Positions 1 to 8,180 of a stretch of 64,000 nucleotides of DNA are shown here, piece after piece. The notes under the pieces were generated by a model, which was given only the letters and a program-made list of their open reading frames with translations, ran no database searches and had not been told where the DNA came from. Source of the stretch: Tenacibaculum sp. (lineage in GTDB: Bacteria; Bacteroidota; Bacteroidia; Flavobacteriales; Flavobacteriaceae); NCBI GenBank assembly GCA_022448525.1, contig JAKVCX010000009.1, forward strand, positions 62,001-126,000, written 5' to 3'. Each line of letters opens with the position of its first letter. Position 1 is the stretch's first letter. Position numbers and translations under genes: made by a program.

Positions 1-306
1 AAGTCGGGTGATCTTCCGCCAAGAAAAGAATGTGCTCCAAAATGGCATTTACCATTGTTTAATGAATTAGAAAATGTAAAACTAATTCTACTTATTGGAC
101 AATATGCTCAGAAATATTACTTGAAAGAGAACTTTCATAAGAATCTAACAGAAACCGTAAATCATTATGAAGATTATTTGCCTGAGTATTTTGTGATGCC
201 TCATCCTTCTCCAAGAAACCGTTTCTGGTTAACAAAAAATCCATGGTTTGAAGAGCATGTCATTCCTGATTTACAAAAACGAATACAAGGGATTATTAGT
301 GGTTAG
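1..306 (+). CDS. Uracil-DNA glycosylase family protein (3' part only)
   Basis: The open frame enters from the left edge in frame 1 and ends at TAG 304-306, so only about 101 C-terminal residues are visible. The visible part begins with a GDLPPRKECAPKWH segment and carries a PHPSPRNRFWL motif near the end. The HPSPRN pattern corresponds to the second conserved motif of the uracil-DNA glycosylase superfamily, where the His acts in uracil recognition and catalysis. By family, such proteins remove uracil from DNA for base-excision repair. The N-terminal catalytic motif is outside the window, so activity cannot be judged. The stop codon directly abuts the stop of the convergent DUF6734-like gene, with no terminator hairpin between them. 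Confidence 0.8.
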   Translation, partial: KSGDLPPRKECAPKWHLPLFNELENVKLILLIGQYAQKYYLKENFHKNLTETVNHYEDYLPEYFVMPHPSPRNRFWLTKNPWFEEHVIPDLQKRIQGIISG

Positions 307-1578
307 TTAGCTTTTAATTTCTAGAATTTCTAGGAGCATGTATTTGTCCATTACGAATGAAACTAGTTTTAGTTTTAACTCTTCGGAATTCATGTCTTTC
401 AGAAAATCTTCATCTTGACAAAGTTCAGTGTGTAATTCTTTTATAGTTGTTGGAGTTTCAAAGTATAGTAATATGGCTAGCCAATCTTTAATTTCTTCTT
501 TTTGTAGAATACCGTTCTGCGGTAATGAGTAAGAAAGAAAATTATTATCTCCTTCATTAATTATTTCTACGTTTTTACTTAAACAGAATTTTGTTTCGAA
601 AATATCATTAATTGAAACTGTAGAAAGCCAGTCATAAATTTTAAATAGATTGTTCATTCGTTCCTCGGAAAAGTCACAATCAAACTCGTCTTCAGGAAAC
701 GTAATATTTAAGTTGTTAACTAATTCATTGTAATACTCTGGATAGTGATATTTTAATCTTGCTTCTAATTGTTCACAGGCAAAAATTGATTTTTTTGCAT
801 ATCCAATACAATGAACATAACTCGATGAAAATGGTACAGTATGAAAGTTGATTACTTGTGAGAAATCTGAATCTACATTGTCTAAATAGTATGATATAGG
901 AATGTTTTTCTTTTGAGCAATAGCATAGCCAAGTTGTTGCTCAAAAATAGTATTGAAGATACCAATATCTATTGTATGTAAAAGATGTTCGTTCTTATGG
1001 ATGAAATCAAAAACTTTGTCCTTTAATAATTGAAAAAACGAATAATTATTACCTCCAATAATTCCAGCATTGAAAGCTTGGATATTTTGGTTTTGGTAGA
1101 GTGAGTTTATAAGTTCGGTTGGAATCCAGTCAAAGGTTTTAAGAATTTCATTAAAAGCATCTTGATAAGCTGGAAAATTGACTTCTAAATTTTGAGTAAA
1201 CAACTCTGAAGAGGTTAGTTCAGGTTCTAATTTTTGCCAGATATATACGTCTGTATCTGCGTGCAAAAAGGGTTCTTTCTGTTGTGCATAGGTGATAACC
1301 TTTCCAAGTGCCCAGAGTTTTGGGTTGTATGAATTGATTTCATCAAGCGTTACATGCACTTTGGTGTATGGAAGTTTCAATTGATCAATTAATAGGTCTT
1401 TTCCTTGCGTATCAGTAAAAAGCTCAACTTCTGGATAAAACTGTTTAAATGATAAACAACTTAACGTTTGACTAAAGAAAGAGTATTTCTGTTTTAACCA
1501 TCCACCTTTATATCTTGAGTTTGGATCATCGGATTGATTCATACTTGGTTTAGACCAAAAGCTTTGAATAATTTTCAT
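307..1578 (-). CDS. DUF6734-like protein, GT-A glycosyltransferase-like, next to a leader peptide
   Basis: This is a 423-residue soluble protein with no signal peptide or membrane segment. I chose the ATG at 1578 (MKIIQSFWSKP) because the upstream in-frame ATG at 1602 only adds eight unlike residues. The N-terminus has KGGWLKQKYSFFSQTLSC, and further on is FLHADTDVYIWQ, a DxD-type motif typical of nucleotide-sugar-binding GT-A folds, followed by an AFNAGIIGGNN segment. From memory this matches the Bacteroidota family called DUF6734, which has no proven function. It lies 79 bp downstream of, and in the same direction as, the double-glycine-leader peptide at 1658-1888. A role in modifying that peptide, for example by glycosylation, is inference. 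The family assignment is moderately sure; the function is not known. Confidence 0.7.
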   Translation of the reverse strand: MKIIQSFWSKPSMNQSDDPNSRYKGGWLKQKYSFFSQTLSCLSFKQFYPEVELFTDTQGKDLLIDQLKLPYTKVHVTLDEINSYNPKLWALGKVITYAQQKEPFLHADTDVYIWQKLEPELTSSELFTQNLEVNFPAYQDAFNEILKTFDWIPTELINSLYQNQNIQAFNAGIIGGNNYSFFQLLKDKVFDFIHKNEHLLHTIDIGIFNTIFEQQLGYAIAQKKNIPISYYLDNVDSDFSQVINFHTVPFSSSYVHCIGYAKKSIFACEQLEARLKYHYPEYYNELVNNLNITFPEDEFDCDFSEERMNNLFKIYDWLSTVSINDIFETKFCLSKNVEIINEGDNNFLSYSLPQNGILQKEEIKDWLAILLYFETPTTIKELHTELCQDEDFLKDMNSEELKLKLVSFVMDKYMLLEILEIKS

Positions 1579-1657
1579 AGTAGGGTTCGGAATATATAAC
1601 AAGAATATGAGGTTCTTATAAACATAAAAACCTCATTGTATTTACTTTTTAGTTGGA

Positions 1658-1888
1658 TTATTGCCAACAGAATAATGCTGGGTTAGGTTTATAGATGTAT
1701 AATCTTCTTCCTGAGCTAGTAGTTGGACAACCTTGCTTATAGGCCCAACCTGCCGTGTTTCCAACTCCACCGCAAATGATAAATGAGCAATCTCCAGTAA
1801 ATGAACCGTCGTAACCACCAACAATAGTTTTGGTTTCTTTTTTACTTAAAACTGTCGCTTTAATCTGTTTTAAAATGTCTTTTTTCAT
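1658..1888 (-). CDS. Double-glycine-leader peptide (RiPP or bacteriocin-like precursor)
   Basis: This is a 76-residue peptide. Residues 1-25 (MKKDILKQIKATVLSKKETK followed by TIVGG) look like the amphipathic, charged leader ending in Gly-Gly that C39-peptidase ABC exporters cleave. The predicted core of about 51 residues is Gly-rich and holds four Cys (in DCSF, IICGG, GCPTT and FCWQ), several Ser/Thr and two Trp. That fits a disulfide-bonded, modified or secreted peptide. It starts at ATG 1886-1888, with no clear TAnnTTTG promoter in the 200 bp upstream. The next gene in the same direction is the DUF6734-like protein. No dedicated transporter or protease is visible in the window. The leader call is fairly strong; the biological role is unknown. 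Confidence 0.72.
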   Translation of the reverse strand: MKKDILKQIKATVLSKKETKTIVGGYDGSFTGDCSFIICGGVGNTAGWAYKQGCPTTSSGRRLYIYKPNPALFCWQ

Positions 1889-2260
1889 GATTTGATTGAT
1901 TTAAATGTTGCCTACTCTTAAGCTTTTCGGCTTCCGCTAAATGTGAAATACTAGTTTATAGACATAATTTCTTAGGTCTGAATTGCGCAATTTGTTTTGA
2001 TTGATTCACATTGTAATCAATTTGCTTATCGAAATAAATAGAAGTAAAAAAGACATTTTCAAGCGACTGGGAGGTCAATTTTCATTCAGATCTTTCATAA
2101 CTCTTTTTGAAAGTAAACCACTTGAATAGTGGTTTGTATTTCCTTCGTTTAATTAAATTTAGGAGAAAAAAGAATGAACATTTTAAGTAGAAAAGTTAAA
2201 ATCAATTACGCACACGTTTTCGTGTTGATAACTTTGATAAGAGAGACATCATTCTCAACT
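1889..2260. other. Intergenic region, 372 bp before the polA terminator
   Basis: No convincing gene is visible. The region lies upstream of the leader peptide (minus strand) and downstream of polA (also minus), so it should hold the peptide promoter, but I see no perfect TAnnTTTG box. A small hairpin (arms AAACCACT at 2115-2122 and AGTGGTTT at 2128-2135) lacks a T-tract. A 37-codon frame at 2174-2287 on the plus strand follows an AGGAG-like stretch but runs into the terminator hairpin, so I do not call it. Confidence 0.6.
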
Positions 2261-2297
2261 AAAAAAGCTCACGAAACTATTTCGTGAGCTTTTTTTA
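2261..2297 (-). terminator. Intrinsic terminator after polA (bidirectional shape)
   Basis: The arms AAAAAAGCTCACGAAA (2261-2276) and TTTCGTGAGCTTTTTT (2280-2295) form a perfect stem around a three-base CTA loop, with a T-run on either strand. It sits 20 bp beyond the polA stop codon. Confidence 0.9.
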
Positions 2298-2316
2298 TAT
2301 ATGAGTAGTTTAGACT

Positions 2317-5136
2317 TTAATGTGCTTCTAACCAGTTTGCACCTAATCCAATTTCTACATCTAAAGGAACAGAAAGTTTAAATGCATTTTCCATTTCTTC
2401 TTTAATAATAGGTTTTATTGTTTCTAGTTCATCGTTATGAGCATCAAAAACCAATTCATCATGAACTTGTAATAACATTTTAGATTTGAATTGTTCTTGT
2501 TCAAAACGCTTTTGAATGTTAATCATGGCAAGTTTTATAACATCTGCCGCACTACCTTGTATTGGAGCATTTACGGCATTTCTCTCAGCTGCACCTCTAA
2601 CAATAGCATTTCTAGAATTAATATCTTTTAAATAACGTTTTCTCCCTAGAATTGTTTCTACATATCCGTTGTCTCTTGCGAAGTCAACTTGTTGCGCAAT
2701 AAAGTTTTTTAGTTTAGGATATGTTTCATAATAGGCATTGATAAGATCTTTTGCTTCTGATCTAGATAAATTGGTTTGATTACTTAAACCAAATGCCGAA
2801 ACACCATAGATAATTCCGAAGTTAACCGTTTTCGCGTTACTACGTTGTTCACGAGTAACTTCATCTAGAGCTACATTAAATACTTTCGCTGCTGTAGAGG
2901 CGTGAATATCTTCGCCATCTTGGAAAGCTTTAATCATAGTTTCTTCTTCACTTAAAGCGGCTATAATACGTAATTCAATCTGAGAATAATCCGCAGCTAA
3001 TAAAGTATAATCTTTATCCTTTGGAATAAATGCTTTTCGAACTTCTTGTCCTCTTTTTGTTCGAATTGGAATATTCTGTAAGTTCGGATTGTTAGAACTT
3101 AATCTTCCAGTTGCTGCAACCGCTTGTGCATATACGGTATGAATTCTATCTGTTTTTGGATTTAATTCATTAGGTAGTGCATCAACATATGTGCTCAATA
3201 ATTTTTTGCATTGACGATATTCTAGAATGTCCGCTACAATTTGATGTTCTTTCAAAGAAGATAATACATCTTCTGCTGTAGAATATTGACCAGTTTTTGT
3301 CTTCTTAGGCTTGTCTACTAATTTCAATTTCTCAAATAAAATTGGACCTAATTGTTTTGGAGATGCAATATTGAATTCTTCGTCAGCTTGTTCATATATT
3401 TTCTGTTCTAAAGAAGTAATATCTGAAGAAAGCTCTTTGGAAAACTCTTTTAGGAAATCTGTGTTTAGGTTGATTCCTTCAATTTCCATATTGGTTAAAA
3501 CCGAAACTAGAGGCATTTCAACATTTGTAAACAACTCAGTTAATTTTCCTGATTCGAGTTCTTTAGTGAAATGATTTTTCAACTGCAAAGTAATATCTGC
3601 ATCTTCAACTGCATATTCTGTTTGCTTATCTAAGTCAACGGTTCTCATAGAAAGTTGATTCTTTCCTTTTTTACCAATCAAGTCAGTAATTGGAACGGGT
3701 TGATAGTTTAAATAAGTTTCAGAAAGTATATCCATGTTATGGCGCATATCTGGATTAATCAAATAATGAGCAATCATGGTATCGAATAACTTACCTTTTA
3801 CTGGCATGTTGTAGTTCGATAAAATTTTAATATCGTATTTAATATTATGGCCAATCTTTTCTATATCTTCTGATTCAAAGAAAGGACGATAAAGTTCTAA
3901 AATTTCTTTTGTTTCTTCCTGATCTTCTGGAAAAGCAACATAATATCCTTTTCCTTTCTCCCAAGAAAAAGCAATACCAATAAGTTCTACTTCTAAAGCT
4001 TTCAATCCTGTAGTTTCTGTATCGAAACAAACAGATTGCTGTAGCATTAATTTGTCTAGCAATAATTTTCTTGCGACAGGAGTGTTTACTAACTGGTAAA
4101 AATGAGCAGTATTCGAAATAGTTTTAAATCCATTTATACTTTCTGTAGCTGTATTTCCTGATCCTGGAGTGTTGAATAAATCAAATTGACCACCAGATAT
4201 ATTTTGCTTTGTATTATTAGTTTTATTCACAGAAGCGCTGTCCGCACTTTCTATTGAAAAAGTTTTTAAGAAATTATCCGTCAGACGTCTAAATTCTAAC
4301 TCGGTAAATATTTCTTTTGTTTTTTCTACGTCTGGTTGTTCAAAAATCAGTTTATCCTGTTCTAGTTCAACAGGTACGTCCAACATAATTGTAGCTAACT
4401 TTTTTGAAAGTAAACCTAATTCTTGATTGGCCTCAACCTTTTCCTTCATTTTCCCTTTCAGTTCATGAATATTTTCAAACAAACCTTCCATAGAACCATA
4501 GGCAGCTAGGAATTTTTTAGCTGTTTTTTCACCAACACCTGGTAATCCTGGAATATTATCAACAGAGTCTCCCATCATTCCTAAGAAGTCAATTACTTGC
4601 TCAGGTCGTTCAACTTCGAATTTTTTCTGAACTTCTTCAACTCCCCATTTTTCATAACCATTCCCCATTCTTGGAGGACGATACATGTAAATGTTTTCAG
4701 AAACTAATTGTGCATAATCCTTATCTGGAGTTACCATGTAGGTTTCTAGCCCTGCTTTTTCGGCTTTTTTTGCTAATGTTCCAATAATATCATCAGCCTC
4801 ATATCCTTCTTTAACAATAGCAGGAATGTTCATTGCTTCCAAGATCTTTTCAATGTAAGGAACAGCAATTCTTATAGCTTCTGGAGTTTCCTGTCTGTTA
4901 GCTTTGTATTCTGGAAAAATTTCAACACGATCTGCACTACCACCTCTATCAAAACAAACGGCTAAATAGTCGGGTTTTTCTTTTTTAATTACATCTAGTA
5001 ATGAGTTTGTAAAACCAAGAATAGCAGAAGTGTCCATTCCTTTAGAATTAATTCTTGGATTTTTAATAAATGCATAATATCCTCTAAAGATTAAAGCATA
5101 CGCATCTAATAAAAAAAGTCTTTTTTTGGCAGTCAT
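2317..5136 (-). CDS. polA: DNA polymerase I
   Basis: At 939 residues this is close to the usual length for proofreading-competent Pol I. Residues 1-300 form the 5'-3' exonuclease domain (LFLLDAYALIFRGYYA, ADDIIGT, TPDKDYAQLV, MMGDSVDNIPGLPGVGEKTA). The 3'-5' exonuclease domain keeps its DTETTG motif at about 372-377, so proofreading looks intact. The polymerase domain has motif A DYSQIELR, motif B RSNAKTVNFGIIYG and motif C LQVHDELVFD near residue 890. The enzyme acts in Okazaki-fragment processing and repair synthesis. The start at ATG 5134-5136 gives the conserved N-terminus directly. The gene is followed by a strong terminator and is divergent from the serine hydrolase gene. Confidence 0.98.
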   Translation of the reverse strand: MTAKKRLFLLDAYALIFRGYYAFIKNPRINSKGMDTSAILGFTNSLLDVIKKEKPDYLAVCFDRGGSADRVEIFPEYKANRQETPEAIRIAVPYIEKILEAMNIPAIVKEGYEADDIIGTLAKKAEKAGLETYMVTPDKDYAQLVSENIYMYRPPRMGNGYEKWGVEEVQKKFEVERPEQVIDFLGMMGDSVDNIPGLPGVGEKTAKKFLAAYGSMEGLFENIHELKGKMKEKVEANQELGLLSKKLATIMLDVPVELEQDKLIFEQPDVEKTKEIFTELEFRRLTDNFLKTFSIESADSASVNKTNNTKQNISGGQFDLFNTPGSGNTATESINGFKTISNTAHFYQLVNTPVARKLLLDKLMLQQSVCFDTETTGLKALEVELIGIAFSWEKGKGYYVAFPEDQEETKEILELYRPFFESEDIEKIGHNIKYDIKILSNYNMPVKGKLFDTMIAHYLINPDMRHNMDILSETYLNYQPVPITDLIGKKGKNQLSMRTVDLDKQTEYAVEDADITLQLKNHFTKELESGKLTELFTNVEMPLVSVLTNMEIEGINLNTDFLKEFSKELSSDITSLEQKIYEQADEEFNIASPKQLGPILFEKLKLVDKPKKTKTGQYSTAEDVLSSLKEHQIVADILEYRQCKKLLSTYVDALPNELNPKTDRIHTVYAQAVAATGRLSSNNPNLQNIPIRTKRGQEVRKAFIPKDKDYTLLAADYSQIELRIIAALSEEETMIKAFQDGEDIHASTAAKVFNVALDEVTREQRSNAKTVNFGIIYGVSAFGLSNQTNLSRSEAKDLINAYYETYPKLKNFIAQQVDFARDNGYVETILGRKRYLKDINSRNAIVRGAAERNAVNAPIQGSAADVIKLAMINIQKRFEQEQFKSKMLLQVHDELVFDAHNDELETIKPIIKEEMENAFKLSVPLDVEIGLGANWLEAH

Positions 5137-5258
5137 ATGTGTATTCGCATTGAAGAATGTAAAACTACAAAATAATACTGCCGTTCGAAAAAAAAGAGTA
5201 AAAATTGAAACAAACTTTTGTAATTTACGTCAGACAGTTAACCTTAAAATCTAAACTA

Positions 5259-6392
5259 ATGAAACTAATTTGGAAAATTATAATTGCAGTTGTAATACTT
5301 GGAATCCTAGCTTTTGGAGCTGCTAGTATTTGGGCATTTAATAAAATGGCAAAAATAGATGAATTAGTCCTTAGTGAGAATGATAGCCTAACCGAAAAAG
5401 TAGAGAAAACAGATAAATGGTTGGCCAAGCTTCAAAAAGATAATAAATTTAATGGAGCGGTATTGTTGATTAAAAATGATAGTGTGTTGTTTAAAAACAC
5501 GTATGGTTTTACAGATTATACAAGAAAGGAAAAATTAACAACTCAATCATCGTTTAGATTGGCATCTGTTTCAAAACAATTTACTGGAGTAGGTATTATG
5601 TTATTGAAAGAACAAGGTAAACTGAATTTTGATGATTCCATAATAAAGTATTTACCTGCTTTACCATATGAAAAAGTAACAATTAGAAATTTATTAAATC
5701 ATACTTCAGGAATTCCAGATATATATATGGATTTTCCCAAAAAATATAAGAAGGAAATAGGAGATGCTCTAACTATACCTATGATGGTAGAATTATTAGC
5801 TAAAGAAAATTTACCATTAGAAAATATCCCAAATGAAGTTCATTCTTATAACAATACAGGATATGTGTTATTAGCAGCAATTATAGAGAGTGTTTCAGGA
5901 AAGTCATTTGAAGAATTTATGCAAATCGAGTTGTTTGATAAATTAGAAATGAAGAATACGAGAGTTTGGAATTTACTTTCCAAGGATAAAACTTTTCCGA
6001 ACAAAACATGGTCTTTTGAAAATATTTTAGGAGATGTTGTAGAATTAAAACCAGGAGTTTTAGATGGCATAGCAGGAGATGGAGGAGTGTTTTCTAGTGT
6101 AGATGATTTTATAATATGGAATCAGTTTTGGTATGATAATCAATTGTTGTCTAAAACGACCATGCAAGAAGCATTTAAAGAAACAGTTTTAAATGATGGA
6201 ACGGTTATCAATTATGGTTTTGGATGGTCTATTTTTGGAAAAGATGCACATGCTCATAACGGTTCTTGGTTAGGAGCGAGAACAAGTTTCGCAAGAAATA
6301 CGAAACTAAAGAATGCAATTGTTGTATTAGATAATTCTGCAAGTTTGAATGTTGATAGGATTGTGAAACAATTAGTGAAAGTTCTAAAATAA
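5259..6392 (+). CDS. Membrane-anchored serine hydrolase, beta-lactamase / penicillin-binding family
   Basis: This is a 377-residue protein starting at ATG 5259. The frame stays open upstream to a TTG at 5205, but the ATG gives a standard N-terminal membrane anchor (LIWKIIIAVVILGILAFGAA). The three active-site motifs of the class C beta-lactamase / PBP fold are visible: SVSK (S103-K106), YNN (197-199) and HAHNG (331-335). By family this is a serine esterase, D-aminopeptidase or DD-peptidase-like enzyme outside the cytoplasm. The substrate cannot be read from sequence. It stands alone between divergent polA and the metallophosphoesterase gene. Confidence 0.88.
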   Translation: MKLIWKIIIAVVILGILAFGAASIWAFNKMAKIDELVLSENDSLTEKVEKTDKWLAKLQKDNKFNGAVLLIKNDSVLFKNTYGFTDYTRKEKLTTQSSFRLASVSKQFTGVGIMLLKEQGKLNFDDSIIKYLPALPYEKVTIRNLLNHTSGIPDIYMDFPKKYKKEIGDALTIPMMVELLAKENLPLENIPNEVHSYNNTGYVLLAAIIESVSGKSFEEFMQIELFDKLEMKNTRVWNLLSKDKTFPNKTWSFENILGDVVELKPGVLDGIAGDGGVFSSVDDFIIWNQFWYDNQLLSKTTMQEAFKETVLNDGTVINYGFGWSIFGKDAHAHNGSWLGARTSFARNTKLKNAIVVLDNSASLNVDRIVKQLVKVLK

Positions 6393-6483
6393 AATGAATT
6401 TATTACTGTGATTATAGTTTATATTAACAGTTATTTATCATATTCGAGGTTTTAGATGTATATAACATATTCCAAGATAGCCG

Positions 6484-6491
6484 TATCTTTG
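6484..6491 (+). promoter_or_regulatory. -7 box of the metallophosphoesterase gene
   Basis: TATCTTTG matches the Bacteroidota sigma-factor -7 consensus TAnnTTTG exactly and lies 24 bp before the ATG at 6516. No clean -33 TTTG is present at the usual distance. Confidence 0.5.
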
Positions 6492-6515
6492 TTCGGTTAA
6501 ATTAAAAATAAAATT

Positions 6516-7739
6516 ATGCCTCGTTGGGTAATCCCTGTAATCATTATTCTAACTCTTGTAATTGTTTTAGAGTTATATGCATTTCAAGCAATTAAAACAT
6601 TAACCAAAAATAGATTAGTAAAGTATGTATGGCTTGGTTTCGGTCTCTTAGCGTATCTTAATTTTTTCTATGTTATGGTAACTTCTGATAGAAGTTCTGG
6701 ACAAACTAGACAGTTTCAATGGGCAGCTGGTTTTATGTTGCTAGCGTTATTGCCAAAATTATTTATTTTGATCGTAATGTTTGGGGAAGATGTATTTCGT
6801 TATATCAAAAAAGGTATCTCATTCTTTTCATCGGAAACTACGCAGTCTGTTGCAGGCAGACGAAAGTTTGTTTCTCAACTAGCTTTAGGATTAGCTGCAA
6901 TTCCTTTTGCGAGCATGCTATATGGAATATTCAAGGGGAAATTCAATTATAAAGTTTTAAAATATCAATTAGCTTTTGAAGATTTACCAGAAGCTTTTGA
7001 TGGATTTACAATCACTCAAATAACAGATATCCACTCTGGAAGTTTCGATAATAAAGAAAAGATTCAATACGGGGTAGATTTAATTAACGAACAGAATTCA
7101 GATATGATTTTATTTACGGGTGATATTGTAAATAATTTCGCTAAGGAGATGGATCCTTGGATTGATATGTTCAGTGCTTTGAAAGCTCCAATGGGAAAGT
7201 ATTCCATTTTAGGAAACCATGATTATGGAGATTATTCTCAATGGGAAACAGAAGCAGATAAAAAAGCAAACTTTGATGCAGTAAAAGATATTCATCCAAA
7301 AATCGGTTTTGATCTTTTGTTGAATGAGCACCGATATGTTGAAAAAGATGGTCAAAAAATTGCTTTAGTTGGTGTTGAAAATTGGGGAAGAGGATTTAAA
7401 AAAGCAGGGGATTTAGAAAAGGCTGCTGAAGGAGTAAATAAAGAAGATTTTAAAATATTGATGACTCATGATCCTACGCATTGGGATTTAAAAGTGAAGG
7501 ATAACGATTTCAATTATCACTTAACGTTAAGTGGTCATACCCATGGCCTACAGTTTGGTATAGAAATCCCAGGTTTTTTTAGATGGAGTCCTTCTCAATA
7601 TGTTTACAAACAATGGGCTGGTTTATATAAAGAATTTGGTCGATATATAAATGTTAATAGAGGTTTTGGTTATCACGCTTTTCCAGGTCGTGTTGGAATT
7701 TGGCCAGAAATTACTGTAATAGAATTGAAAAAAGCTTGA
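6516..7739 (+). CDS. Membrane metallophosphoesterase (YkuE-like)
   Basis: The protein is 407 residues. The N-terminal third is hydrophobic, with about three to four membrane segments between residues 5 and 140. The C-terminal calcineurin-like phosphoesterase domain shows the metal-binding signature in order: D171-I-H173, GD at 202-203, GNHD at 233-236, H318 (MTHDP) and GHTHG at 340-344. All expected ligands are present. Such enzymes hydrolyse phosphomonoester or phosphodiester bonds, and YkuE-type members act at the membrane on lipid-linked substrates. The exact substrate here is unknown. The ATG at 6516 is the only good start. Confidence 0.9.
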   Translation: MPRWVIPVIIILTLVIVLELYAFQAIKTLTKNRLVKYVWLGFGLLAYLNFFYVMVTSDRSSGQTRQFQWAAGFMLLALLPKLFILIVMFGEDVFRYIKKGISFFSSETTQSVAGRRKFVSQLALGLAAIPFASMLYGIFKGKFNYKVLKYQLAFEDLPEAFDGFTITQITDIHSGSFDNKEKIQYGVDLINEQNSDMILFTGDIVNNFAKEMDPWIDMFSALKAPMGKYSILGNHDYGDYSQWETEADKKANFDAVKDIHPKIGFDLLLNEHRYVEKDGQKIALVGVENWGRGFKKAGDLEKAAEGVNKEDFKILMTHDPTHWDLKVKDNDFNYHLTLSGHTHGLQFGIEIPGFFRWSPSQYVYKQWAGLYKEFGRYINVNRGFGYHAFPGRVGIWPEITVIELKKA

Positions 7740-7766
7740 TTTTGAGGTTTTTTCTCAGGAAAATCG

Positions 7767-7797
7767 TTGATGCTTAATAAAAAAATAGTAATTTTAG
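7767..7797 (+). promoter_or_regulatory. Promoter of the thioredoxin-like gene
   Basis: TTG at 7767-7769, a 19-base spacer and TAATTTTA at 7789-7796 approximate the Bacteroidota TTTG-N19-TAnnTTTG promoter, about 30 bp before ATG 7827. Confidence 0.45.
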
Positions 7798-7826
7798 CCG
7801 TGTTTTTTAAATAAATTATTAAAAAA

Positions 7827-8120
7827 ATGACAAAGTTTGGCGAAATCATCAACATCGATATCCCCGTATTAATCGATTTTTACTTTGATTGGGATGATGC
7901 TGAAAATAGCGTAGAAACATTAAGAGATGTTGCCGCGGCTTTAGGAGATAAGGCAAAGGTTATTAAGATTGATATTAAAAAGAATGAAATTTTAGCTGAC
8001 GCTTTAAGAGTTAAAGGAAACCCTACTTTTATGATTTATAAAAAAGGAGAGATGATGTGGAGAAAGACAGGAGAACAAGATGCTAATACTTTAATTGGTT
8101 TAGTTCAACAGTATGTTTAG
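7827..8120 (+). CDS. Thioredoxin-fold protein lacking the CxxC active site
   Basis: The protein is 97 residues, the length of a minimal thioredoxin. The fold is recognisable from PVLIDFYFDW, KVIKIDIKKN, the cis-proline strand GNPTFMIYKKGEM and the C-terminal helix. At the place where thioredoxins have WCGPC, this protein has DWDDAEN, and there is no cysteine anywhere in it. Dithiol redox catalysis is therefore excluded. A binding, scaffold or chaperone-like role is possible. It stands alone with its own promoter and terminator. I am confident of the fold; the function is unknown. Confidence 0.85.
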   Translation: MTKFGEIINIDIPVLIDFYFDWDDAENSVETLRDVAAALGDKAKVIKIDIKKNEILADALRVKGNPTFMIYKKGEMMWRKTGEQDANTLIGLVQQYV

Positions 8121-8152
8121 ACTTTAAACTAATTTGAAAATATAATTAAGAA

Positions 8153-8180
8153 GGAAGGTTGCCAATTGGCAACCTTTTTT
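8153..8180 (+). terminator. Bidirectional terminator between the thioredoxin-like gene and lodB
   Basis: AAGGTTGCC (8155-8163) pairs with GGCAACCTT (8168-8176) around AATT and is followed by a T-run. The convergent lodB-like gene ends inside the T-run, so the hairpin probably serves both genes. Confidence 0.88.

Noticed and set aside
1642..1824. 60-codon minus-strand frame overlapping the leader peptide
   Set aside because: It lies in another frame of the leader-peptide gene and lacks any leader or domain character.
2174..2287. 37-codon frame on the plus strand after an AGGAG-like stretch, upstream of polA's terminator
   Set aside because: It ends inside the terminator hairpin, has no recognisable features and no promoter box; more likely chance.
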